Shown piece by piece: positions 1 through 5,079 of a stretch of DNA of 5,079 nucleotides (within the stretch, counting starts at the first letter, position 1; each line of letters begins with the position of its first letter). The notes under the pieces are model-generated. The model was not told the DNA's origin. It was given only the letters and a program-made list of their open reading frames with translations, and ran no database searches. This stretch comes from Limnochordia bacterium (GTDB lineage Bacteria > Bacillota > Limnochordia > Darwinibacteriales > SLO01). Where the stretch lies: NCBI GenBank assembly GCA_007132635.1, contig SLOG01000301.1, positions 1 through 5,079 on the forward strand, given 5' to 3'. A program made the position numbers and the translations under genes.

Positions 1-507
1 AGACGGGACACCATTGCCATGTATACCGGCAATGACGACAACATCGTAATCGATCTGTTGACCCGGTTCGCCTTCGATGTTAACGGTGAAACTGTAACCA
101 AGGGCTTCGCCGGGGGCCTGCTCGGCCACTGGGCCTTTTGGGCGAAATCAGCGGTGGATCTTCTGGCGGCCATTAAAGAGGCCCGCGATGAGGAACACAT
201 TCCGGCGTGGTTACTGCAGCGAGCCGTCGAGATCACCGATGTCAACGCGGCCGTGTTTGACTCAGCTAACGCATTCGCCGGCTGCATCCCCGGCATCCAC
301 GAGATCCTGCGTCGGCAAGGCCTTCTTACAAATGTTCTCTGCCTCGAACGCGCAGCCTGCCTGTCTCCTGGTCAAAAGGAGGAGATTGACCGTGTGTACG
401 CCGCGTATCCCCATCTCAACGATGATGCCTTTGTGGCCACCCATCGCAGCCGGTGGTTTTCGGGTTCTTCCGGGTCGAGTAAACCGGGACCCCACGGTTC
501 CAGCTGA
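1..507 (+). CDS. DapA-superfamily aldolase/lyase, C-terminal part (5' end outside the window)
   Basis: The reading frame is open from base 1, so the Met at position 19 is internal and the N-terminal half, with the Schiff-base lysine, lies outside the window. The visible part fits the last third of the DHDPS/N-acetylneuraminate lyase TIM-barrel family. It has a YTGNDDNIV stretch, the counterpart of the GADD motif in the second DapA-family gene here (4446-3562). A GGLLGHW stretch follows at the position of the family's GxxxxxxN loop, then helices ending in IHEILRRQGLL and an SPGQKEEIDRVYAAYPHLNDD tail region. This resembles a poorly characterised branch annotated only as 'dihydrodipicolinate synthase family'; the substrate is unknown. 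Family-like sequence ends near Trp at 454-456. The last 16 codons are Ser/Gly/Pro-rich and look acquired from the adjoining broken DNA, so the natural stop has probably been lost. It points toward the operon at 1137-4446, with the remnants between. Confidence 0.72.
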   Translation, partial: RRDTIAMYTGNDDNIVIDLLTRFAFDVNGETVTKGFAGGLLGHWAFWAKSAVDLLAAIKEARDEEHIPAWLLQRAVEITDVNAAVFDSANAFAGCIPGIHEILRRQGLLTNVLCLERAACLSPGQKEEIDRVYAAYPHLNDDAFVATHRSRWFSGSSGSSKPGPHGSS

Positions 508-559
508 ACAGGAGTCGGCGCACCTCAAAGTGTATCAACCCTACGCTCTTACTGTTGTG
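457..559. other. Unassigned junction segment between the aldolase gene and the transposase remnant
   Basis: This stretch codes for the non-family tail and stop of the left aldolase on the + strand. On the - strand it is an in-frame continuation of the transposase remnant that no longer resembles IS110 C-termini. The - strand reads TGGGGTCCCGGTTTACTC, which is reminiscent of the repeated terminal boxes of IS21-family elements, but only one copy is seen and no transposase of that family is present. It is best regarded as a scar of insertion and deletion. Confidence 0.35.
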
Positions 560-993
560 CGTTACCGCATAGTAGTTGTACGTCCCGGTGAGTTTCCTAG
601 TCTCGTCACCCACGAAATCGCCCGATTGGTGTTCATTCCAGATAAGGCCCGCATATCTGGCTAGTTTCCCCTGGTCAGAAAGGCGTTCGATAGAGCCAAT
701 CTCGGCCACTAGTCCAACCGTAATGACCGGCCCAAAGCCTGGAATCGAAGGCAAGGGTGTTTGGATGCCCTGCATACTCTTGGCAATGATCTTATCTGTC
801 TCCTCAATGTGCTTTTCTAGCATTTGGATGTTCGGCATGCTCATTCGCAATGCGCATTGCAGCGAGTCATTCATATTCGGTGATAAAGCGATTCCACCGC
901 ATGAAAGCGATACCGTGTGAGTCGCTGCAGGGGCTGGTACATGTCATTCACCTCAAGGTGATGGGTACGGGAAATCGTTCCTGCAAAGATACG
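560..993 (-). pseudogene. IS110-family transposase remnant, internally deleted and frameshifted
   Basis: Two pieces of an IS110/IS116/IS902 transposase lie in the same order but in different frames. The upstream piece (about 993-886) contains YQPLQRLTRYRFHAVESL, the conserved stretch after the DEDD-type catalytic domain. The downstream piece (about 886-560) contains a helix PNIQMLEKHIEETDKII, then SIPGFGPVITVGLVAEIG and LARYAGLIWNEHQSGDF, which is the C-terminal Transposase_20 domain with its helix-hairpin-helix-like IPGFGP motif. Intact relatives carry roughly 80-100 residues between these parts. Here they are joined near 886 with a frame change, and a TGA follows the first piece at 873-871. 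The N-terminal acidic catalytic residues and the C-terminal end are also missing. An ORF starting at 874 could be read, but it is not a functional transposase. No element ends or bridge-RNA region could be defined. Confidence 0.8.
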
Positions 994-1004
994 GGAAGTC
1001 AATA

Positions 1005-1123
1005 CTCTCCCGGAGAATGGATAATTGCCCAGAGTTTATCGCCTTATCTACATCCAAACCAGCATCGAAAAGGATATTCTCAATTTGCGAAGCATTGTTG
1101 TTATCAACCACATACATTAATCG
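1005..1123 (-). pseudogene. MEDS (DcmR-type) sensory-domain fragment
   Basis: A - strand frame reads YVVDNNNASQIENILFDAG followed by LDVDKAINSGQLSIL. This matches the middle of the MEDS sensory domain: a [I/V]Y[I/V]VD-[N/D]NT core strand, a helix, then G[I/L]DV...SGQL. The domain is known from DcmR-like regulators and sensor kinases of methylotrophs, methanogens and Bacillota. Only about 38 of the usual 150 or so residues remain. The roughly 30-40 N-terminal residues are absent, and a TGA (1126-1124) lies just upstream in frame. Similarity ends after an ES dipeptide near 1005, beside the IS110 remnant. The frame continues with unrelated residues to a stop at 953. The ATG at 1117-1115 has no ribosome binding site. 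It is probably debris of a regulator broken by the mobile element. Confidence 0.6.
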
Positions 1124-1136
1124 TCAATTGCACGCA

Positions 1137-1937
1137 TTAGAACTGCAGCATATCTTGCTGAGTTATTCCCAATGGCTTTACGCACTCAATCAGCCAATTC
1201 GTACTGCCAATTCCCTCTAGAATATGGGCATCGCTGCCTAGATGGAATTTGCATCCGCTGTCCTTGGCGATTGTCAGCATCCTTAGAAATGGTTCCTCAT
1301 GGTAGTCCTCTTGCTCCCATCCTAGATATCTGGGGAAAAAACCTGGATGAATTTCTATACTAACGCCGCGTTCAGCCGCTCGGCCAAAACAATCCTCAAA
1401 GGCACCATCGCTAATCGAGCCCAGTATGGTATCATGCTCCGTATAACCTAGAGTAAAGAACGGATGGGCAACTCCGGTAGCCATGTCTAAATCTAAAACC
1501 TCTTGGAACCTCTCTACCAAGAGATTAGCCACAGCAGTCAATGAGTCTGCCTCTTCTTGCTCAACAACAAAGCCCTTCATGTGGAAATGCGAGAATGGTA
1601 TGAGGACAAAATCAAGCTTCTCGGCGACCGCTTTGGATATTCCCACTCTTCCATGCCCGCAATACTCTGTTTCGCAACCGACTAGCACGTTTACGCCGTG
1701 GGTATCCTCGGGAATCTGTTCTCGTATCGCACACAGGTGCTGATAGTTCTGAGGCGCATACCAACCTGATGGTTCATAGGCCTCATTATCCCATAGGTGA
1801 TCAGCAAAACCGATCACCTCAAGCCCCTGCTCACTCGCCCGCTTGATCATGCGACTGGGTATGGCATGCTCATCTGAACAGCAACTAGACAGCGTTGTAT
1901 GGACATGAATGTCATGTTTCATGATGGAGCTATTCAC
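1137..1937 (-). CDS. PHP-domain metal-dependent hydrolase (histidinol-phosphatase-like)
   Basis: This is a 266-residue PHP-domain protein, a trinuclear-metal phosphoesterase fold, likely cytoplasmic. The full metal-ligand set is visible: HVH at 11-13, DH at 46-47, Glu89 in GCETEY, SHFH with His117 and His119, His158 in AHPFF, His197 in EIHP, and Asp236/His238 in GSDAH. The length and motif order resemble HisK-type histidinol-phosphatases and related uncharacterised PHP hydrolases. No histidine-biosynthesis gene is nearby, so a different phosphoester or ring-opening substrate is possible. The GTG at 1937-1935 is chosen because AAGGGAG lies 8 nt upstream (1952-1946). The ATG five codons later (1922-1920) has no such site. 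It is the last gene of the operon and begins 32 nt after the serine-dehydratase stop. No hairpin with a U-run follows the stop. The family call is firm; the substrate is unknown. Confidence 0.9.
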   Translation of the reverse strand: MNSSIMKHDIHVHTTLSSCCSDEHAIPSRMIKRASEQGLEVIGFADHLWDNEAYEPSGWYAPQNYQHLCAIREQIPEDTHGVNVLVGCETEYCGHGRVGISKAVAEKLDFVLIPFSHFHMKGFVVEQEEADSLTAVANLLVERFQEVLDLDMATGVAHPFFTLGYTEHDTILGSISDGAFEDCFGRAAERGVSIEIHPGFFPRYLGWEQEDYHEEPFLRMLTIAKDSGCKFHLGSDAHILEGIGSTNWLIECVKPLGITQQDMLQF

Positions 1938-1952
1938 TGCAGATTCTCCCTT
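1938..1952 (-). promoter_or_regulatory. Ribosome binding site deciding the GTG start of the PHP gene
   Basis: AAGGGAG at 1952-1946 sits 8 nt before the GTG at 1937-1935. The in-frame ATG at 1922-1920 is preceded by AGCTCCATC, which is no Shine-Dalgarno sequence, so this site favours the GTG. Confidence 0.6.
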
Positions 1953-1969
1953 CTTCTCCCAAGTGCTGC

Positions 1970-3565
1970 TCACGTACCCTGCATGCGGTTCGAGATCGTC
2001 TTGGCCGTGTCCGCCACAGACAGTCCGCCTAGACCGGTACAACGCAATTCAGGCGGGAGCATTTCCCCCACTTTGTACATGGCCGCGATGGTCTCATCCA
2101 GCGGTATAACCACGTCGAAACCAGACAGTATCATATTAGCTGCGGCGACGGCGTTGCTAGCGGCCATTATGTTTTTGCCCAGGCAGGGAACCTCTACCCT
2201 GTCAGCAACTGGATCACAAATTAAGCCCAGCACATTCTGCAAGGCTACAGAGGCAGCATCCATGGCCTGTTGAGTCGTTCCATCCATCAAAGTCACTAGA
2301 CCAGCGGCTGCCATGGCAGACGCTGCACCGCATTCAGCTTGACACCCACATACCTCGGCAGCAAACGTGGCTCCCTTGGCAATGAACACACCAATCAGCC
2401 CCGCAGTCATCATCGCCTCCACAACTGCATCCTCGTCCAGATCCATAACGTGGGCTGAACCCAGCAAGGTACCGGGTAGCACACCACAGGATCCTGCTGT
2501 TGGTGCGGCCACAATGACACCCATAGCACTCTTCGCTTCCATCATAGCCGTTGTCCATGCTATGACTGTGTTGAGTACCCCCATTGGGATTAACCGACCC
2601 ATCTCTTCGGCCTCTAAAACCCGGTAGGCCTGGGCGCCTAGTATGCGATCTGCATATTCGGTGCCCTTGAGGGCGGAAATTACAGACGACTTCATAATCC
2701 TTACGATGCCCCTCATCGTTTCCAGAACCGTCGTCACACTTCGTCCGCCTCGCTGGCTCTCGTATAGGGCCGCAAGCTCCCAGATAGCCATTGAACTCCC
2801 GACGGGCTGCGAAACAAAGTCCTCCAATTCCCGAGCAGTGGAAAACGGAACCTGGCAGTCGCGGCTAGAGAGAGTCGGGAGCACCGGATCCAGCCTGTAC
2901 ATCGTTTCGACGAAGGGAAATCGCAGGATTTCTGCCGCAGACTGGTCATCAAACCGCTGAGTAGTCTTCATCTGCACCATGAGCCTATGCGTGTCCGGGT
3001 TTTCTGATACCGTAGTCTCTGCGGGTTCTCCTAGGCATCGCTCTAATGCATCTCGCAATGCGGACACTGCCCCTGCATCATCTGCGATGACAAACAGTGT
3101 CTCGCAGAAGTCGCCGCACACCGACACAGGGAACCCTTGAATGTTCGTAATCTCGAACATGCCGCCGCCGGTAGAAATCGCCCAAACGCAGACCTCTTCG
3201 GGCACCCCGATTAGAGTCAGTTTCATCGTGTTCGGATGGTCTGCCTGCAGAGAGACTATGCGAAAATCAACGGACAATCCCTTGTCCTTAGCAATAGCCA
3301 CAGACTGGGCAAGAAACTCATGGTGCGGTTGCCAACCTAGAAGACCACTAACGAGACCTACTTCTGTCCCATGCCCGCGATACGTGGGCGCAATCGCCCC
3401 ATGTTCATCGAGTTCAACAATGGCTTGCCTAAGCTCTCCTGCGAGTAACTGCAATGCCACTTTACCTATCCTCGCAGAGGCAGCTACATGCGAACTAGAA
3501 GGGCCTCGCATCACCGGACCGATAACATCATTGAAAATGCTGGGATACAAACCGCTCGTGTTCAT
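1970..3565 (-). CDS. sdaA: Single-chain L-serine dehydratase family protein, iron-sulfur dependent (beta-ACT-alpha fusion)
   Basis: This 531-residue protein fuses both halves of the [4Fe-4S] L-serine ammonia-lyase, which converts serine to pyruvate and ammonia. Residues 1-130 are the beta domain, with GPSSSH (21-26, His26 the likely base), GHGTE and HPNTM. Residues 131-200 resemble an ACT domain, starting ISTGGGMFEI and GFPV. Residues about 240-531 are the alpha domain, with SSM, APTAGSCGVLPG, CQAECG, GLICDP, VPC and a C-terminal GLGGLS. Cys408, Cys450 and Cys461 match the known cluster ligands; Cys360, Cys406, Cys412 and Cys509 are additional. The usual SSSHTAG motif reads SSSHVAA and GHGTD reads GHGTE, so a substrate related to serine (threonine or another hydroxy amino acid) is possible. 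The start at 3565-3563 overlaps the aldolase stop as ATGA, which indicates translational coupling. In-frame upstream codons belong to the aldolase overlap. Confidence 0.9.
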   Translation of the reverse strand: MNTSGLYPSIFNDVIGPVMRGPSSSHVAASARIGKVALQLLAGELRQAIVELDEHGAIAPTYRGHGTEVGLVSGLLGWQPHHEFLAQSVAIAKDKGLSVDFRIVSLQADHPNTMKLTLIGVPEEVCVWAISTGGGMFEITNIQGFPVSVCGDFCETLFVIADDAGAVSALRDALERCLGEPAETTVSENPDTHRLMVQMKTTQRFDDQSAAEILRFPFVETMYRLDPVLPTLSSRDCQVPFSTARELEDFVSQPVGSSMAIWELAALYESQRGGRSVTTVLETMRGIVRIMKSSVISALKGTEYADRILGAQAYRVLEAEEMGRLIPMGVLNTVIAWTTAMMEAKSAMGVIVAAPTAGSCGVLPGTLLGSAHVMDLDEDAVVEAMMTAGLIGVFIAKGATFAAEVCGCQAECGAASAMAAAGLVTLMDGTTQQAMDAASVALQNVLGLICDPVADRVEVPCLGKNIMAASNAVAAANMILSGFDVVIPLDETIAAMYKVGEMLPPELRCTGLGGLSVADTAKTISNRMQGT

Positions 3566-4446
3566 CCCTTTACCGCTGCAAATATCCTGTCTAGTCTGCG
3601 ACAGTGGTCTTGATCTAAGCCCAGGCGGGGCTCCCGGACAGTATCCCTGCAAAAGCCCTGTCTCGCGAGGAAATATTTCGCCACCTGAACCAGTTTCCCC
3701 GAATATTCCAGTTCCTCACACATCGGCAGCAGTCTGTTATAGATGGACGCAGCCGTAACAACATCCTTTTCGACAACGGCAGCCTCAAACAGTTGGGATG
3801 CTAACTTAGGAAAGATATTTGCTATCACACTAACCCAACCCTCCGCACCGACTTGAAATGACTCTAGAGCTAGGTCGTCAGCGCCGCAAAACGTAACGAC
3901 GGAATCACCACAGGCTCGCTTAATGTCGCGAATCCGCCGAATATCTCCTGTGGATTCTTTGATGTACTGAATGAACTGATGTTTTGCTAGGGTCGAAACG
4001 GACTCTAGACTCAGATCAACTCCACTCGTTCCCGGATTGTTATATATCATGATGGGTGTTGTAGTATTATCTGCGATGGTCTGAAAGTGATGTATCATCT
4101 CGTCTTGCGAGGGGTTGAAATACCATGGCGGGATAATGAGTACCCCACTCGCGCCAATATCAGCGGCAAACTGCGTATATTCGATGGACTTCCGGGTCGT
4201 TTCCGCTGCTGTTCCCAGTACGACAGGCACTCTTTGCCCTACGTGACGCATGACATGTTGGCCGACTGCTTGCCGCTCTCCCTCGGTCAAACTCGCAAAC
4301 TCCCCGGTACTGCCTAAGGCAATAATGCCGTGTACTCCGTTTTCCAAGTACCATTCCAGATTTCTACTTAGCCCGTCAAAATCTACTCCGTCATCGTCAT
4401 TAAATGGAGTGACGATTACCACAAATGTTCCCTGCAGCCGTACCAT
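3562..4446 (-). CDS. DapA-family pyruvate-dependent lyase/aldolase (not canonical dihydrodipicolinate synthase)
   Basis: This 294-residue protein has the usual length of the class I DHDPS/NAL family, cytoplasmic TIM-barrel enzymes that form a Schiff base. It starts with GTFVVIVTPF. It carries GSTGE (45-49, Thr47 in the pyruvate site), PPWYFNPSQ (Tyr109), YNNPGTSG with Tyr135 as proton relay, the Schiff-base Lys163 in IKEST, and a GADD loop (188-191) followed by GWVSVIAN. True DapA has YNVPxRTG, in which the Arg binds the aspartate-semialdehyde carboxylate; here that position is Thr140. A catabolic 2-oxo-acid aldolase or dehydratase is therefore more likely than lysine synthesis. The ATG at 4446 follows GGAGG by 7 nt. 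An in-frame GTG at 4509 with its own GGAGG would add 21 residues not typical of the family. It is the first gene of the operon, and its TGA overlaps the next ATG. Confidence 0.9.
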   Translation of the reverse strand: MVRLQGTFVVIVTPFNDDDGVDFDGLSRNLEWYLENGVHGIIALGSTGEFASLTEGERQAVGQHVMRHVGQRVPVVLGTAAETTRKSIEYTQFAADIGASGVLIIPPWYFNPSQDEMIHHFQTIADNTTTPIMIYNNPGTSGVDLSLESVSTLAKHQFIQYIKESTGDIRRIRDIKRACGDSVVTFCGADDLALESFQVGAEGWVSVIANIFPKLASQLFEAAVVEKDVVTAASIYNRLLPMCEELEYSGKLVQVAKYFLARQGFCRDTVREPRLGLDQDHCRRLDRIFAAVKG

Positions 4447-4452
4447 ATTTCG

Positions 4453-4460
4453 TCCTCCTT
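4453..4460 (-). promoter_or_regulatory. Ribosome binding site of the DapA-family gene
   Basis: AAGGAGGA is a near-perfect Shine-Dalgarno sequence. Its GGAGG core (4458-4454) is 7 nt from the ATG at 4446. It supports this ATG over the GTG 63 nt upstream, which gives the family-typical N-terminus. Confidence 0.8.
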
Positions 4461-4529
4461 CGCTAGTCCGCAAGCCAACAACGGCGGCCTTTTCTACCGT
4501 GCGTTTCACTCCCTTCCTCCGCTGGTATG

Positions 4530-4545
4530 GAGTCTTTGATGACTC
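4530..4545. repeat. Inverted repeat GAGTC-N6-GACTC in the operon leader
   Basis: Perfect 5-bp arms are separated by 6 nt, about 85 nt upstream of the aldolase start. It could be a repressor half-site pair or a small RNA hairpin. Arms this short also arise by chance, so this is a weak candidate. Confidence 0.25.
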
Positions 4546-4712
4546 ACATGTTCGCTGCTTGCCTCGCAAGTCCTGCCGCGCCCTGTCTACCGTCTCAAGC
4601 TGTGGAGGAGAAATCACAAAAAAGCCTTGTCTTGAGCCTATTTGCAATAGCAGCGGACAGGATTGGAAAATGTTTTGTTGAAGTGTCGATTCTAGGTCTT
4701 TTTTCAGGTATT

Positions 4713-4720
4713 AAGGGGGG
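4713..4720 (+). promoter_or_regulatory. G-rich ribosome binding site of the exported phosphatase-like gene
   Basis: AAGGGGGG ends 10 nt before the GTG at 4731. It is the only purine-rich site near a start that yields a proper signal peptide. The ATG at 4726 is in another frame and stops after 15 codons. Confidence 0.5.
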
Positions 4721-4730
4721 CGGACATGCC

Positions 4731-5079
4731 GTGTTCAGTAAAAATGAGCAATTCAACTGCTTCTGTCTTCAGTTAGGTGCTCTATTTATTTTTGGGTTGC
4801 TTGTCAGCACACCCGTACACGCTGGTAATCCGTACTTGGTTTTCCATCTTGATGGCGTCAGCTCTCGAGACTTTTTTCAAGAGCTCGAACAGGGGAACCT
4901 ACCGAATCTAGCCGCCTTGTTTTCTGAAGGAGGTTCGATCCGGCACGGCCTCACCCTTTTCCCTGGCGGGACACAGAACATCTACCCAAGTCTGAAATCG
5001 GAAACTGACTTGCGAGAGGATCCTAGCATTGCTTGGAGCTACCTTGACGACACTGAGGATCGTGTTGTGCGGGAACCCG
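4731..5079 (+). CDS. Exported alkaline-phosphatase-superfamily protein (phosphodiesterase/nucleotide pyrophosphatase-like), N-terminal part
   Basis: The frame is open to the right edge (116 codons visible). Residues 1-31 form a signal peptide: a short polar start with one Lys, a hydrophobic core LGALFIFGLLV, and a cleavage site PVHA/G, so the protein acts outside the membrane. The mature part begins with strand YLVFHLDGVSSRDFF, where Asp41 in LDG is the expected first metal ligand. It continues LPNLAALFSEGGSIRHG and FPGGTQN, where Thr81 is the likely nucleophile. This is the opening pattern of type I phosphodiesterase/sulfatase-like members of the alkaline phosphatase superfamily. GTG at 4731 is chosen for its ribosome binding site and signal peptide. 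The frame is open further upstream, with a GTG at 4683 as an alternative. It is divergent from the aldolase operon. The substrate cannot be told from this part. Confidence 0.75.
   Translation, partial: MFSKNEQFNCFCLQLGALFIFGLLVSTPVHAGNPYLVFHLDGVSSRDFFQELEQGNLPNLAALFSEGGSIRHGLTLFPGGTQNIYPSLKSETDLREDPSIAWSYLDDTEDRVVREP

Larger units (their letters stand above)
4447..4730. promoter_or_regulatory. Divergent intergenic region upstream of the operon and of the phosphatase-like gene
   Basis: These 284 nt separate two divergently transcribed genes and should hold both promoters. On the - strand TAGAAT (4694-4689) is a possible -10 box for the operon but lacks a good -35 box; it would leave a leader of about 235 nt. 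A 16-bp inverted repeat GAGTC-N6-GACTC lies at 4530-4545, and a small hairpin CTTGC-CTC-GCAAG at 4558-4570. A second GGAGG (4520-4516) precedes an in-frame GTG (4509-4507). I see no recognisable riboswitch. A + strand promoter could not be assigned. Confidence 0.4.

Noticed and set aside
945..958. Perfect hairpin TCACCT-CA-AGGTGA as a terminator
   Set aside because: The loop is only 2 nt, there is no T-run, and it falls within the transposase remnant coding sequence.
953..1117. A 54-codon - strand frame starting at the ATG at 1117
   Set aside because: It has no ribosome binding site. It is a MEDS fragment fused to unrelated residues, so it is called debris rather than a small gene.
3566..3652. 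29-residue N-terminal extension of the serine dehydratase
   Set aside because: It lies inside the aldolase coding end; the ATG in the ATGA overlap gives the family-typical start.
3141..3758. Long + strand open frame antisense to the serine-dehydratase and aldolase genes
   Set aside because: It is a shadow of two coding genes with strong motifs; its translation is low-complexity Pro/Ser/Thr-rich and matches no family I know.
4447..4647. In-frame 67-residue N-terminal extension of the DapA-family protein
   Set aside because: The composition is unlike the family, relatives start at the MVRLQGTF region, and a strong ribosome binding site sits at that ATG.
4250..4681. + strand open frame across the operon start and intergenic region
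   Set aside because: It is antisense to the well-supported DapA-family gene and shows no recognisable domain or ribosome binding site.

Overview
The window looks like chromosomal DNA of a Bacillota-type anaerobe or fermenter. This is inferred from purine-rich ribosome binding sites, GTG starts, a single-chain iron-sulfur serine dehydratase with an ACT-like linker, a MEDS sensory-domain remnant and an IS110-family remnant. The base composition is balanced (about 50% GC). No species can be named from the sequence alone.

Layout, left to right. (1) Positions 1-507, + strand: the C-terminal part of a DapA-superfamily (Schiff-base aldolase/lyase) protein, cut by the window edge, with a replaced C-terminal tail. 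(2) About 457-1123: a graveyard of broken sequence. It holds a short unassigned segment, an internally deleted IS110-family transposase remnant and a fragment of a MEDS sensory domain, the last two read on the - strand. (3) Positions 1137-4446, - strand: a compact three-gene operon, transcribed right to left. It encodes a DapA-family lyase (4446-3562), a fused L-serine-dehydratase-like protein (3565-1970, ATGA overlap with the gene before it) and a PHP-domain metal hydrolase (1937-1137, after a 32-nt gap). (4) 4447-4730: a divergent intergenic region. (5) 4731 to the right edge, + strand: the start of an exported alkaline-phosphatase-superfamily protein, cut by the window edge.

How the genes may work together. 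The operon combines a pyruvate-type aldolase/lyase, a [4Fe-4S] ammonia-lyase acting on a hydroxy amino acid, and a PHP phosphoesterase-type hydrolase. The lyase lacks the arginine that defines true dihydrodipicolinate synthase, so it is probably catabolic rather than a lysine-biosynthesis enzyme. Together this suggests a small pathway breaking down a hydroxylated amino acid or 2-oxo acid to pyruvate-level products. That pathway is an inference; the enzyme families themselves are well supported by motifs. No tRNA, rRNA, CRISPR array or convincing intrinsic terminator was seen.
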